Assembly (NCBI RefSeq): GCF_003987655.1
Contig: NZ_NGKC01000011.1
Location: 1 to 64,000 of the forward strand
DNA: 64,000 nt
Reading direction: 5' to 3'
DNA from: Vagococcus acidifermentans
GTDB taxonomy: Bacteria > Bacillota > Bacilli > Lactobacillales > Vagococcaceae
Shown here: positions 37,123 to 49,739 of the stretch, piece by piece
Layout of the letters: every line of letters begins with the position of its first letter
Position numbering within the stretch: the stretch's first letter is position 1
Translations under genes and position numbers: made by a program
Notes under the pieces: generated by a model
Database searches by the model: none
Seen by the model: the letters and a program-made list of their open reading frames with translations, nothing else
What the model was told of the DNA's origin: nothing

Positions 37123-37138
37123 GGAGGAGACATAACTG

Positions 37139-38416
37139 ATGGAAAATTTTAGAAATACTGATGCAGTACTGGATATTCATGACAAACCAACTGGGTTGAA
37201 ATGGTTTGGTCTCAGTCTGCAGCATTTGTTCACCATGTTTGGCGCCACCGTGCTGGTGCCGATTCTTGTGGGAATCAACCCAAGCGTGGCACTGCTGAGT
37301 TCCGGACTGGGCACACTCGTGTACTTGTTTACGACGAAGGGCAAAATACCCGCCTACCTCGGCAGCAGCTTTGCTTTTATTACCGCAATGCAGATGCTGA
37401 TGAAAAGCGACGGTTATCCGGCCATTGCTCAAGGGGCGATGACGGCAGGTCTGGTCTACGTCATTGTTTCTTTCATCATCAAGCGGAACGGTTCGGAGTG
37501 GCTGGACAACATACTGCCGCCGATTGTCGTCGGTCCGGTCGTCATGGTTATCGGTCTGGGACTGGCTGCTAATGCGGCGAACAATGCGATGTACGATAAC
37601 GGCGAATACAGCCCTAAATTCATCGTAGTTGCACTGGTGACGATGCTGCTGACCATTATCTTCAATATGTTTCTCAAAGGTTTCATGGGGCTTATCCCGA
37701 TTTTGCTGGGGATTGTTTGCGGGTATGGCGTGGCACTGGCGGCCGGTATCGTTGACACGGAGCTGATTGCTGATGCGGCTTGGTTTGCACTGCCGAACTT
37801 CGAAGTGCCGTTTGTGACATACGAACCGAAGCTGTACCTGAATGCCATCACGACGATGGCGCCGATTGCGTTTGTGACAATGACGGAGCACATCGGCCAT
37901 CTTATGGTCCTGAACAAATTGACGAAGCGCAACTTTTTTGAAGACCCGGGTTTGTCAAAAACCTTGCTCGGCGACGGTCTGGCACAAATCACAGCCGGGT
38001 TAGTCGGCGGTCCGCCAGTGACCAGTTACGGAGAAAACATCGGTGTGCTGGCGATTACGCGTGTCCACAGTGTCTTTGTTATCGGAGGAGCAGCCGTACT
38101 GGCGATTTTGCTTGGATTTGTCGGTAAAATCAGTGCTGTTATTCTCAGCATACCAAATCCGGTCATTGCCGGAATCAGCTTTATTCTGTTCGGCGTCATC
38201 GCTTCCAGCGGTCTGAAAATCTTGATCGACAATAACATTGACTTCAATAAAAAACGCAATCTGCTGATTGCATCTGTTATTTTGGTCACTGGTATCGGCG
38301 GTTTGAGTTTTCGTTCCGGACCGGTTGAGGTTTCCGGTATGGCTCTGGCGACAGTGTTCGGTATCATTTTAAATCTTGTATTGCCGGAGAATGCAAAAAG
38401 CGAAACAACAGATTAA
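37139..38416 (+). CDS. pyrP: Uracil permease
   Basis: 425 residues with about 14 hydrophobic segments of the NCS2/uracil:proton symporter family. Diagnostic stretches: LSLQHLFTMFGATVLVPILVG (about 25-45), the conserved segment around PIAFVTMTEHIGHLMVLN with the family Glu/His pair, and GGPPVTSYGENIGVLAITRV (about 284-303). Imports uracil across the membrane. It lies between a PyrR attenuator and pyrB (21-base gap), as in B. subtilis. ATG follows TTGGAGGAGACATAACTG. Confidence 0.95.
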   Translation: MENFRNTDAVLDIHDKPTGLKWFGLSLQHLFTMFGATVLVPILVGINPSVALLSSGLGTLVYLFTTKGKIPAYLGSSFAFITAMQMLMKSDGYPAIAQGAMTAGLVYVIVSFIIKRNGSEWLDNILPPIVVGPVVMVIGLGLAANAANNAMYDNGEYSPKFIVVALVTMLLTIIFNMFLKGFMGLIPILLGIVCGYGVALAAGIVDTELIADAAWFALPNFEVPFVTYEPKLYLNAITTMAPIAFVTMTEHIGHLMVLNKLTKRNFFEDPGLSKTLLGDGLAQITAGLVGGPPVTSYGENIGVLAITRVHSVFVIGGAAVLAILLGFVGKISAVILSIPNPVIAGISFILFGVIASSGLKILIDNNIDFNKKRNLLIASVILVTGIGGLSFRSGPVEVSGMALATVFGIILNLVLPENAKSETTD

Positions 38417-38437
38417 AACGAAGGGAAGTTTTAATAA

Positions 38438-39364
38438 ATGATCATTACATCTGAACGAATCAGTTTAAAGCATTTGCTGACAGCTGAATCTTTAAGCGAT
38501 CAAGAAGTCATGGGACTAATCAAACGGGCTCAGGAATTTAAAAATGGGGAAAAATGGCAGCCGCGTAAGGAACAATATTTTGTGGCAAACTTGTTTTTTG
38601 AGAACAGTACCAGGACGCACAAAAGCTTCGAAATGGCCGAGCGCAAAATGGGTATCAATGTGATTGAGTTCGACGCCAAAGCCAGCTCGGTGTCAAAAGG
38701 CGAATCTCTTTACGACACGGTGCTGACGATGGCAGCAATCGGCGTTGATGCGGTAGTTGTCCGCCACTCAGAGGAAAACTACTACAATCAGCTCATCCAG
38801 AGCAAAACGATTACCTGCTCAGTCATCAACGGCGGTGACGGCAGCGGCCAGCATCCGACTCAGTGCCTGCTGGATGTCCTGACGATTTATGAAGAGTTTG
38901 GCCGGTTTGAAGGATTGAAGATTGCGATTGTCGGCGACTTGACACATTCGCGTGTGGCTAATTCCAACATGAAGATGCTGAAACGGCTTGGAGCTGATTT
39001 GTATTTTGCGGGACCGGAAGAATGGTACAATAAAAAATATGAAGCATACGGTGAATACCAGCCGATTGATGCAGTCGTAGATAAAGTAGATGTAATGATG
39101 ATGTTAAGAGTCCAGCATGAAAGACATGAAGGGGACGAAAATTTTTCGAAAGAGGCATACCATCGGGAATACGGGCTGACCGTCGATCGGGCCGCTCGCA
39201 TGAAAGAGCAGGCGATTATCATGCACCCTGCGCCAGTCAACAGAGATGTGGAATTGGCGGACGAGCTGGTCGAGTCGTATCAGTCTCGGATTACTCAGCA
39301 AATGACAAATGGCGTGTTTATGAGGATGGCGATTCTGGAAGCTATCATGTCAGGAAAAGCATAG
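38438..39364 (+). CDS. pyrB: Aspartate carbamoyltransferase catalytic subunit
   Basis: 308 residues; condenses carbamoyl phosphate with aspartate, the committed pyrimidine step. Carbamoyl-phosphate site [16 protein letters not shown] (about 52-67), HPTQCLLD (about 137-144), and the aspartate loop [14 protein letters not shown] near 263-276. No regulatory PyrI subunit gene follows, as expected in Firmicutes. Fed by CarAB further down the operon. Confidence 0.96.
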   Translation: MIITSERISLKHLLTAESLSDQEVMGLIKRAQEFKNGEKWQPRKEQYFVANLFFENSTRTHKSFEMAERKMGINVIEFDAKASSVSKGESLYDTVLTMAAIGVDAVVVRHSEENYYNQLIQSKTITCSVINGGDGSGQHPTQCLLDVLTIYEEFGRFEGLKIAIVGDLTHSRVANSNMKMLKRLGADLYFAGPEEWYNKKYEAYGEYQPIDAVVDKVDVMMMLRVQHERHEGDENFSKEAYHREYGLTVDRAARMKEQAIIMHPAPVNRDVELADELVESYQSRITQQMTNGVFMRMAILEAIMSGKA

Positions 39365-39374
39365 GAGGAAGACA

Positions 39375-40661
39375 ATGAAAACTTTACTAAAAAACGGACG
39401 GATGATATCCCACAATAACGAAATGACTCCGGTTGATATCTGGATTGAGGATGGCATTATCAAAGCAATCGGCAAAGACTTTGAACAGTCAGGTGTCGGG
39501 TTTGATAAAATCATTGATGCCCAAAACGGGTTGGTCACGCCTGGTTTGGTTGATGTCCACGTGCATTTCAGAGAACCGGGATTTGAATATAAGGAAACCA
39601 TTCAAACAGGCAGCCGCTCAGCGGCCAAAGGCGGATTTACCACAGTCTGTGCCATGCCTAACTTGAATCCAGTCCCTGATACTAAGGAAAAATTGTCAGA
39701 CATCTATCGCCGGATTCAACAGGACGCAGTCGTCAAAGTGCTTCAATATGCACCGATAACGATGGATTTGCGCAGTGATGTCTTGACTGACCAGCAGGCA
39801 TTGAAGGAGGCCGGTGCTTTTGCCTTCACCAATGACGGTGTCGGTGTTCAGACTGCCGGTGTCATGTATCAGGCAATGAAAGAAGCTGCGGCCAACAACA
39901 TGGCGATTGTCGCGCATACAGAAGATGAATCGCTGCTGTTTGGCGGCGTGATGCACAAAGGCGCAGTGTCCGAGAAGCTGGGGCTTCCGGGTATCATGAG
40001 TGCGACTGAGTCCTCCCAAATCGCACGGGACGTCCTTCTGGCCAAGGAGACGGGAGTTCACTACCATGTGTGCCACGTGTCAACTAAAGAAAGTGTGGCA
40101 GTAATCAGAGAAGCGAAAAAAGCAGGCATCCGTGTGACGGCTGAAGTCTGCCCGCATCATCTGATTTTATCGGAGAACGATATACCGGGTGATATCGGCA
40201 ACTACAAGATGAACCCGCCGATTCGGGCGAACGAGGACCGGCAGGCATTAATCGACGGACTGCTTGACGGCACGATCGATTGTATCGCCACAGACCATGC
40301 GCCTCACAGCCGCGAAGAAAAAAATCAAAGCATGCTTAAAGCACCCTTCGGCATCATCGGCAGTGAGATTGCCTTTGAGCTGATGTACACGGAATTTGTG
40401 GAAACGGGCATTTTCACATTGGAACAAGTGGTCAATTGGATGACAGTAGTACCGGCCCGCCTGTTCAATCTGGACTGCGGAACACTTGCCATCGGAAGCG
40501 CCGCAGACATAGCTGTGTTTGATTTGGATGAAACAGTCACTATCGCAGATGATTTTGCTTCAAAATCAAACAACACGCCTTTTATCGGTAAAGAGGTTAA
40601 AGGGCAGACACTTTACACGCTGGTGAATGGCAACGTGGTATGGCACAAGGGAGGAAATTAG
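39375..40661 (+). CDS. pyrC: Dihydroorotase
   Basis: 428 residues; cyclises carbamoyl aspartate to dihydroorotate. Amidohydrolase metal ligands: DVHVHFREPG (about 57-66), ITAEVCPHHLIL region (VTAEVCPHH about 255), and IATDHAPHSREEK (about 304-316). Class I bacterial enzyme. ATG 39375 follows GGAGGAAGACA; the stop abuts the carA start with no gap, indicating coupled translation. Confidence 0.96.
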   Translation: MKTLLKNGRMISHNNEMTPVDIWIEDGIIKAIGKDFEQSGVGFDKIIDAQNGLVTPGLVDVHVHFREPGFEYKETIQTGSRSAAKGGFTTVCAMPNLNPVPDTKEKLSDIYRRIQQDAVVKVLQYAPITMDLRSDVLTDQQALKEAGAFAFTNDGVGVQTAGVMYQAMKEAAANNMAIVAHTEDESLLFGGVMHKGAVSEKLGLPGIMSATESSQIARDVLLAKETGVHYHVCHVSTKESVAVIREAKKAGIRVTAEVCPHHLILSENDIPGDIGNYKMNPPIRANEDRQALIDGLLDGTIDCIATDHAPHSREEKNQSMLKAPFGIIGSEIAFELMYTEFVETGIFTLEQVVNWMTVVPARLFNLDCGTLAIGSAADIAVFDLDETVTIADDFASKSNNTPFIGKEVKGQTLYTLVNGNVVWHKGGN

Positions 40662-41747
40662 ATGAAACGCTTGTTAATTTTAGAGGACGGTTCAGTTTTT
40701 GAAGGCGAAGGATTTGGTTCTTCAGCTTCCACAACAGGTGAAGTGGTTTTTACCACCGGTATGTCAGGGTATCAGGAAGTTGTCACAGACCAAAGTTTTA
40801 ACGGTCAAATCGTATTATTCACCTATCCGCTCATCGGCAACTACGGTGTCAACCGGGATGATTATGAAACGATTTCGCCAACGTGCAAAGGCGTCATCGT
40901 GAAAGAACATGCGCGCCGTCCGTCAAATTGGCGGTCCCAGCTGTCTTTCGATGAATTTTTAAAGGCAAACAATATTCCGGGGATTTCCGGTATCGATACC
41001 CGTAAATTGACGAAAAAAATTCGTGAAGCGGGGACAATAAAAGGCAGCATCATCGATGTAGTGTCAGATTTGAAACACGAGTTCGACCAGCTCAAAGCAA
41101 CGGTGCTGCCAAAAAATCAAGTACAGCAAGTGTCGGTCGAAAAACCTTACGTCATTCCCGGCATGGGCAGAAGTGTGGCTGTGCTGGACTTTGGGTTGAA
41201 ACACAGCATTCTTCGGGAACTGGTCAAACGGCAGTGCAGCGTGACTGTGTTGCCGTATAATACAACGGCTGAAACGATTTTGTCATTGTCGCCGGACGGT
41301 GTCATGCTCAGCAATGGTCCGGGAGACCCGAATAATGTACCTGAAGCAATTGAGATGATTCAAGGCATTCAAGGAAAAGTGCCGATTTTCGGTATTTGCC
41401 TGGGACATCAGCTCTTGGCAATGGCTAATGGGGCGGAATCGTATAAAATGACGTTCGGCCACCGCGGTTCCAATCACCCGGTCCGGGAAATCGCCACTGG
41501 CAGAATTGATTTCACGTCGCAGAATCACGGCTATGCGATTGATGAAAAATCGATTGACCCGGAACGAATGATGGTGACTCACGTGGAAATCAATGACGGC
41601 TCGGTCGAGGGAATCCGTCACAAACAGCACCCGTCTTTTTCAGTGCAGTTTCACCCAGATGCAGCACCGGGGCCTCATGATGCAGTGCATCTGTTTGACG
41701 AATTTATGGAATTAATGGATACATGGAAGGAGCAGGTTAATGGCTAA
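40662..41747 (+). CDS. carA: Carbamoyl-phosphate synthase small subunit
   Basis: 361 residues. Glutamine amidotransferase: the N-terminal domain begins [19 protein letters not shown]; the class I GATase triad is Cys in [11 protein letters not shown] (about 244-254) with His in [13 protein letters not shown] and the following Glu region. It releases ammonia from glutamine and channels it to CarB. It overlaps carB by 8 bases. As the only carAB copy in this window, inside a PyrR-controlled operon, it is the pyrimidine-regulated pair. Confidence 0.96.
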   Translation: MKRLLILEDGSVFEGEGFGSSASTTGEVVFTTGMSGYQEVVTDQSFNGQIVLFTYPLIGNYGVNRDDYETISPTCKGVIVKEHARRPSNWRSQLSFDEFLKANNIPGISGIDTRKLTKKIREAGTIKGSIIDVVSDLKHEFDQLKATVLPKNQVQQVSVEKPYVIPGMGRSVAVLDFGLKHSILRELVKRQCSVTVLPYNTTAETILSLSPDGVMLSNGPGDPNNVPEAIEMIQGIQGKVPIFGICLGHQLLAMANGAESYKMTFGHRGSNHPVREIATGRIDFTSQNHGYAIDEKSIDPERMMVTHVEINDGSVEGIRHKQHPSFSVQFHPDAAPGPHDAVHLFDEFMELMDTWKEQVNG

Positions 41748-44700
41748 ACGCACAGATATCAAAAAAATCATGGTAATCGGGTCGGGGCCGATTGTCATTG
41801 GACAGGCAGCTGAATTTGATTACGCTGGCACACAGGCTTGTCTTGCTCTGAAAGAAGAAGGTTATGAAGTTGTCCTGGTAAACTCTAATCCTGCGACAAT
41901 CATGACTGATAAAGGCATTGCCGACAAAATCTATATTGAGCCGATTACGTTTGAATTCGTATCGAAGATTCTCAGGAAAGAATTGCCGGATGCTTTGCTT
42001 CCGACTTTGGGCGGACAAACAGGTCTGAACATGGCAATGGAATTGTCAAAATCTGGACTGCTTGATGAACTGAATATCGAACTGCTCGGCACCAAGCTGT
42101 CGGCAATCGACCAGGCAGAGGATAGGGACTTGTTTAAAAAACTGATGGAAGAACTGGAACAGCCGATTCCTGAAAGTACGATTGTCAATACTGTCGAAGC
42201 AGCGATTGAATTTGCAAATTCAATTGGCTATCCGCTTATTGTCAGACCGGCCTTTACACTAGGCGGTACAGGCGGCGGTATGTGTGACAATGAGGAAGAG
42301 CTGATTGAAATCACTACTAACGGGTTGAAACTGTCGCCGGCGACACAATGCCTGATTGAAAAAAGTATTGCAGGGTACAAAGAAATCGAATTTGAAGTGA
42401 TGCGCGATTCGGCTGACAATGCTATCGTCGTCTGCAACATGGAAAACTTCGACCCTGTCGGTATCCATACCGGCGACTCTATCGTTTTTGCCCCTTCTCA
42501 AACATTATCGGATATCGAAATCCAGCTTTTGCGCGATGCGTCGCTGAAAATTATCCGCGCGCTGAAAATCGAAGGCGGCTGTAACGTCCAGCTTGCGCTT
42601 GACCCGGATAGTTTCAACTACTATGTCATTGAGGTCAATCCGCGGGTCAGCCGCTCATCAGCGCTGGCAAGCAAGGCCACAGGCTATCCGATTGCCAAAT
42701 TGGCGGCCAAAATCGCTGTCGGCCTGACACTGGACGAGATGCGCAATCCGGTGACCGGCACAACGTATGCCCAGTTTGAGCCGACACTGGATTATGTCGT
42801 TGCGAAAATCCCGCGCTGGGCCTTTGACAAGTTTGAAAAAGGCGAGCGCCTGCTTGGGACACAGATGAAAGCAACCGGCGAAGTCATGGCTTTGGGGCGC
42901 AATATCGAAGAAGCGCTGCTGAAAGCTGTCCGTTCACTGGAAATCGGGACATACCATGTTTCCTTGCCGGATTTGGCGGAAGCGAGTGATGACTTGCTGA
43001 CAAACCGGATGGTCAAAGCCCAAGATGACCGCCTGTTCTATCTGGCTGAAGCGATACGCCGCGGCTATGATATCGAAGAGATTTCCGATTTAACTAAAAT
43101 TGATTTGTTTTATCTAGATAAACTGCTGCATATCATCGAAATCGAAGACCGGCTGAAAGCCGCGCCAAATGACCTTGATGCGCTGGCATATGCCAAGCGT
43201 TACGGGTTTGCCGACAGAACTATCGCAACATTGTGGGGCACGACAGAAGACGCTGTTTACGAACAGCGCAAGGCAGCCGGAATCACCCCGGTTTTCAAAA
43301 TGGTGGATACGTGCGCAGGCGAGTTTGATTCGCAGACGCCATACTTTTACAGCTCCTATGAAGAGGAAAATGAAAGCCGGCGCAGTAACAAAGAGTCTAT
43401 TCTGGTACTAGGTTCAGGACCTATCCGTATCGGCCAGGGAGTTGAATTTGACTATGCGACCGTTCAGTCGGTCATGGCGATTCAGGAAGAAGGCTACGAA
43501 GCTATCATCATGAACAGCAACCCGGAAACTGTGTCAACCGACTTCTCAGTGTCCGACAAATTATACTTTGAGCCGCTGACACTCGAAGATGTGATGAACG
43601 TTGTCGAACTGGAACAGCCAAAAGGCGTCATCGTTCAATTCGGTGGACAGACAGCCATCAACTTAGCGGAACCGCTGACTAAAAGAGGGGTCAAAATTAT
43701 CGGCACCTCCATCGAAGATCTTGACCGGGCGGAAGACCGCGATTTATTTGAACAGGCATTGACGGCACTTGATATTCCGCGTCCGGACGGTGCCACAGCC
43801 ACCAGTTCGGAAGAAGCCATCGCCATTGCAAGCCGGCTCGGCTATCCAGTACTGGTCCGCCCGAGCTACGTTCTTGGCGGCAGGGCAATGGAGATTGTCT
43901 GGAACCAGCATGACCTTGAGCGCTATATGAAAGAGGCGGTCAAAGCGTCGCCGGAACATCCGGTCCTAGTCGACCGCTATCTGGTCGGTACCGAGTGTGA
44001 AGTGGACGCCATCAGCGACGGCAAAGATGTGCTGATACCCGGCATTATGGAACATATCGAACGGGCCGGCGTCCATTCGGGCGATTCGATGGCAGTTTAT
44101 CCGCCGCAGCAGATGTCGCAAGAAATACAGCAGACTATCGTTGATTACACGAAAAAACTGGCACTCGGTTTAAACTGTTTTGGGATGATGAATGTCCAGT
44201 TCGTCATTCATGACAATGCGGTTTATGTCATTGAAGTCAATCCGCGCGCCAGCCGGACGGTGCCATTTTTGAGCAAAGTGACCGGCATCCCGATGGCAAA
44301 AGTTGCAACACAGCTGATTTTAGGGAGAAAGCTGGCTGAATTGGGTTATCAGGACGGCTTATACGCTGAGTCCAAGATGGTCCATGTCAAGGCACCGGTC
44401 TTCTCGTTCGCCAAATTGCAGAAAGTCGACACGTACCTTGGTCCTGAAATGAAGTCGACCGGTGAAGTGATGGGGACGGATATCAATCTTGAGAAAGCTC
44501 TTTATAAAGCGTTTGAAGCAACAGGCATGCATCTGCCGGATTACGGCTCAGTTCTCTTTACCATTGCTGATGAAGCAAAAGAAGAGGCGCTGGTGCTTGC
44601 CAAACGGTTCTCCGAAATCGGCTATGGCTTGCTGGCGACCGAGGGGACCGGCAAGTACTTTAAAGCAAACGGCTTGAAAGTACAGACAGTCTCCAAGATT

Positions 44701-44919
44701 GCCCATGCTGACAACAGAACAGTGATAGATACTATCCGCCAGGGCCGCACGCAACTGGTCATCAACACGATGGACAATGACCATTCCGGAATTTCCGACG
44801 GTTTCCTGATTCGCCGGGAATCGGTCGAACACGGGGTGCCGCTTTTGACATCGCTGGATACTGCGGATGCTATTTTAAAAGTATTGGAGTCAAGAAGTTT
44901 TACCACAGCAGCCTTGTAA
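41740..44919 (+). CDS. carB: Carbamoyl-phosphate synthase large subunit
   Basis: 1059 residues, the usual length. Two homologous ATP-grasp halves: [21 protein letters not shown] (start of the first) and [21 protein letters not shown] (second, about residue 555), with glycine-rich loops [13 protein letters not shown] and [13 protein letters not shown], and a C-terminal MGS-like domain (about 935-1059) that binds UMP/ornithine-type effectors. It consumes bicarbonate, ATP and ammonia; a carbonic anhydrase gene later in the same unit may supply the bicarbonate. Confidence 0.97.
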   Translation: MAKRTDIKKIMVIGSGPIVIGQAAEFDYAGTQACLALKEEGYEVVLVNSNPATIMTDKGIADKIYIEPITFEFVSKILRKELPDALLPTLGGQTGLNMAMELSKSGLLDELNIELLGTKLSAIDQAEDRDLFKKLMEELEQPIPESTIVNTVEAAIEFANSIGYPLIVRPAFTLGGTGGGMCDNEEELIEITTNGLKLSPATQCLIEKSIAGYKEIEFEVMRDSADNAIVVCNMENFDPVGIHTGDSIVFAPSQTLSDIEIQLLRDASLKIIRALKIEGGCNVQLALDPDSFNYYVIEVNPRVSRSSALASKATGYPIAKLAAKIAVGLTLDEMRNPVTGTTYAQFEPTLDYVVAKIPRWAFDKFEKGERLLGTQMKATGEVMALGRNIEEALLKAVRSLEIGTYHVSLPDLAEASDDLLTNRMVKAQDDRLFYLAEAIRRGYDIEEISDLTKIDLFYLDKLLHIIEIEDRLKAAPNDLDALAYAKRYGFADRTIATLWGTTEDAVYEQRKAAGITPVFKMVDTCAGEFDSQTPYFYSSYEEENESRRSNKESILVLGSGPIRIGQGVEFDYATVQSVMAIQEEGYEAIIMNSNPETVSTDFSVSDKLYFEPLTLEDVMNVVELEQPKGVIVQFGGQTAINLAEPLTKRGVKIIGTSIEDLDRAEDRDLFEQALTALDIPRPDGATATSSEEAIAIASRLGYPVLVRPSYVLGGRAMEIVWNQHDLERYMKEAVKASPEHPVLVDRYLVGTECEVDAISDGKDVLIPGIMEHIERAGVHSGDSMAVYPPQQMSQEIQQTIVDYTKKLALGLNCFGMMNVQFVIHDNAVYVIEVNPRASRTVPFLSKVTGIPMAKVATQLILGRKLAELGYQDGLYAESKMVHVKAPVFSFAKLQKVDTYLGPEMKSTGEVMGTDINLEKALYKAFEATGMHLPDYGSVLFTIADEAKEEALVLAKRFSEIGYGLLATEGTGKYFKANGLKVQTVSKIAHADNRTVIDTIRQGRTQLVINTMDNDHSGISDGFLIRRESVEHGVPLLTSLDTADAILKVLESRSFTTAAL

Positions 44920-44934
44920 AAGGGGAAATGGAGG

Positions 44935-47347
<2,413 letters not shown>

Positions 47348-47350
47348 TCA

Positions 47351-47971
47351 ATGAAAAATATTGCAAAACATCTTTTGGAGATTGAAGCAGTCGCATTAAG
47401 TCCGGACAAACCATTTACTTGGGCGAGCGGCATTAAAAGTCCAATCTATTGCGACAACCGTATCACGATGAGCTTCCCGGAAGTCAGAACAGAAATTGCC
47501 CGGGCGCTTGCTGAAAAAGTCAAGGCTGCATTTCCTGAGGTCGAGGTGATTGCCGGCACTGCAACAGCCGGTATCCCGCATGCTGCATGGGTGGCGCAGA
47601 TTTTAGATTTGCCGATGGTTTATATCCGCAGCAAACCGAAAGATCACGGTAAACAGAATCAAATCGAAGGTCGGATTACAGCCGGACAAAAAATGGTCGT
47701 TATCGAAGATTTGATATCGACTGGCGGCAGTGTCATTGACGCATCGCTTGCGGCTGAAAAAGAAGGAGCAGATGTGCTGGGTGTGGCTGCGATTTTTACT
47801 TATGAATTGCCAAAGGGTGTGGCTAATTTTGCCGAACACCAACTGCCGTTTGTCACGCTGACAAATTACACGGAGCTGCTGGATGTCGCTGTTGAGACAG
47901 GTAAAATCAAAGAAAGCGATGTCGCATTGCTCCAAGAATGGAAACAAGCTCCAGAAAAATGGCATATTTAG
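47351..47971 (+). CDS. pyrE: Orotate phosphoribosyltransferase
   Basis: 206 residues; joins orotate to PRPP. PRPP loop [19 protein letters not shown] (about 116-134), [13 protein letters not shown] near the N-terminus (orotate and phosphate contacts) and flexible loop [13 protein letters not shown]. Last biosynthetic gene of the set; the 27 bases before the carbonic anhydrase gene contain no hairpin. Confidence 0.96.
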   Translation: MKNIAKHLLEIEAVALSPDKPFTWASGIKSPIYCDNRITMSFPEVRTEIARALAEKVKAAFPEVEVIAGTATAGIPHAAWVAQILDLPMVYIRSKPKDHGKQNQIEGRITAGQKMVVIEDLISTGGSVIDASLAAEKEGADVLGVAAIFTYELPKGVANFAEHQLPFVTLTNYTELLDVAVETGKIKESDVALLQEWKQAPEKWHI

Positions 47972-47998
47972 AGATTCTATGTAAGAAAGAGTGAGGTT

Positions 47999-48682
47999 AT
48001 GAGCGAGTGCTGGTCATATCAAGGCGCAAACGGACCAGATAATTGGTGTCATCTCAATCAGGAATTTTGTGATGCGGCTGCTTTTCCATTTCAATCACCG
48101 ATTAATATCGAACGTCAGGAAAAACAATTTAGCGCACCTTTTTCTGAATTGACCTTCAATTATCAGGAAACAACGTTTAATAAAAAACAATATGGATTTT
48201 CTGTCCACCACCATCCTGTGGACCGTCATAATTATATTATCAGTCAAACAACAGCATTTTATTTGACTGATGTGCATTTTCATATTCCCAGTGAGCACAC
48301 ATTTAATAACGAACGTGAAGAGCTTGAATGCCATCTTGTTCACAAGGATAATCATGGACGAATACTGGTGATTGGTGTATTATGTAGAAATGAGGTTGAC
48401 GCAAATCTGGCTGACGACTACCGAATGATGCTGGAAGCAATTGTGTCGCAAGACGAGGTAATCACATTTAATCCTGCCTTGTTTTTGCCTGACAACTGCC
48501 ATTTTTATCACTACACAGGTTCATTGACCACGCCTCCGACTGTGGGGCCGGTGGAATGGTATGTAGCGGATACGGTACAAGCTGCGACTGCACATTTGTG
48601 TCATCATTTAACCAAGATTGCGGGAGGAAAGAATTCACGTCCTGCTCAGCCTCTGAATAATCGGCACATCGATTATCAGTAA
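47999..48682 (+). CDS. Alpha-class carbonic anhydrase, apparently cytoplasmic
   Basis: 227 residues. Zinc ligands His93 and His95 in DVHFHIPSEH and His112 in ECHLVHK; N-terminal CWSYQGANGPDNW and the substrate-pocket segment YTGSLTTPPTVGPVEW complete the alpha-CA fold. It interconverts CO2 and bicarbonate. Most bacterial alpha-CAs are exported; this one starts MSECWSYQG with no signal peptide, so it should stay in the cytoplasm. It follows pyrE with no terminator, suggesting it is co-expressed to provide bicarbonate for CarAB; that coupling is inference. The ribosome binding site (GTGAGG) is only 2 bases from ATG. Confidence 0.93.
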   Translation: MSECWSYQGANGPDNWCHLNQEFCDAAAFPFQSPINIERQEKQFSAPFSELTFNYQETTFNKKQYGFSVHHHPVDRHNYIISQTTAFYLTDVHFHIPSEHTFNNEREELECHLVHKDNHGRILVIGVLCRNEVDANLADDYRMMLEAIVSQDEVITFNPALFLPDNCHFYHYTGSLTTPPTVGPVEWYVADTVQAATAHLCHHLTKIAGGKNSRPAQPLNNRHIDYQ

Positions 48683-48708
48683 CACAAATCTTATGACAGA
48701 ATGGAATG

Positions 48709-49689
48709 ATGAAAATGATCAATGTTGCAATTGTCGGTTATGGTAATTTGGGTCGTGGCGTCGAACGGGCACTTGAATATGCGGATGATATGAATCTGGT
48801 AGGAGTATTTACCCGGCGGGCACCTGAAACAGTGGCAGCTGAAAAAGCTGAAGTCTTTTCAATAGATGATCTTTTCACCAAACAGGACGACATTGATGTC
48901 TGCATTTTATGCGGCGGCTCAGCAACTGATTTGCCTGAGCAGACACCTTATTTCACCAAATATTTTAATACCGTCGACAGCTTTGACACGCACGCACGCA
49001 TTCCAGAGCACTTTGAGAACGTGGACCGGGCAGCAAAAGAAAACAACAACGTATCGATTATTTCTATCGGATGGGACCCGGGGCTGTTTAGTTTAAACCG
49101 CTTGATGGGGGAAGCTATCTTACCAAAAGGCGAAACTATTACTTTTTGGGGGAAAGGCGTCAGTCAGGGGCACTCGGATGCACTGAGACGGATTGACGGC
49201 GTTCTGGACGCTGTCCAATATACCATTCCGAACGACGAGATTATTGAACGCATCAAGGCAGGGGAAAAGCTGGAACTGACGACACGGGACAAGCACACAC
49301 GCGAATGTTTCGTTGTTCTGGCAGACGGAGCATCTGAAGAAAAAATCAGAGAAGAAATCGTCACAATGCCTAACTACTTTGATGAATATGATACGACCGT
49401 GCACTTTGTTTCGCAAGACGTCTTAAACGCGGAGCACAAACAAAAAATGCCTCACGGCGGAAAAGTGCTGAGAGTCGGACACACCAGTGAGCAGAACAAA
49501 GAAGTGATTGATTACTCGCTTGAATTGGACAGCAATCCGGAATTCACAGCAAGTGTCCTGGTGGCTTATGCGAGAGCCTGCGGAAGACTGGCAAAAGAAG
49601 GCCAGACGGGTGCTTACACTATTTTTGATATTGCACCGAAATATCTTTCCACGAAGTCTGACAATCAGTTGAGAAAAGAACTCTTATAA
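48709..49689 (+). CDS. ddh: Meso-diaminopimelate dehydrogenase
   Basis: 326 residues; NADPH-dependent one-step route from tetrahydrodipicolinate to meso-DAP for lysine and cell wall. Rossmann motif VAIVGYGNLGRGVERAL (about 5-21), the substrate region SIGWDPGLFSLNRLM (about 117-131), GKGVSQGHSDALRRIDGV, and the C-terminal RACGRLAKEGQTGAYTIFDIAP. ATG 48709 gives the family length; in-frame ATGs at 48706 and 48715 are alternatives. It sits 26 bases after the carbonic anhydrase gene with no terminator between, and ends at a strong one, so it is probably the tail of the pyr transcript. Confidence 0.94.
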   Translation: MKMINVAIVGYGNLGRGVERALEYADDMNLVGVFTRRAPETVAAEKAEVFSIDDLFTKQDDIDVCILCGGSATDLPEQTPYFTKYFNTVDSFDTHARIPEHFENVDRAAKENNNVSIISIGWDPGLFSLNRLMGEAILPKGETITFWGKGVSQGHSDALRRIDGVLDAVQYTIPNDEIIERIKAGEKLELTTRDKHTRECFVVLADGASEEKIREEIVTMPNYFDEYDTTVHFVSQDVLNAEHKQKMPHGGKVLRVGHTSEQNKEVIDYSLELDSNPEFTASVLVAYARACGRLAKEGQTGAYTIFDIAPKYLSTKSDNQLRKELL

Positions 49690-49698
49690 TACAAATAA

Positions 49699-49736
49699 AA
49701 AACTCTGACGTTTGTTTTTTGCGTCAGAGTTTTTTT
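49699..49736 (+). terminator. Terminator of the pyrimidine/ddh unit, bidirectional
   Basis: AAACTCTGACG and CGTCAGAGTTTTTTT arms with A and T tracts on both sides, between ddh and the convergent glycosidase-like gene. Confidence 0.92.
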
Positions 49737-49739
49737 CAT

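Noticed and set aside
43385-43500. Possible frameshift or fusion in carB at the middle repeat of the GSGP motif
   Set aside because: The second [10 protein letters not shown] is the normal start of the second ATP-grasp half; the length of 1059 residues is typical.
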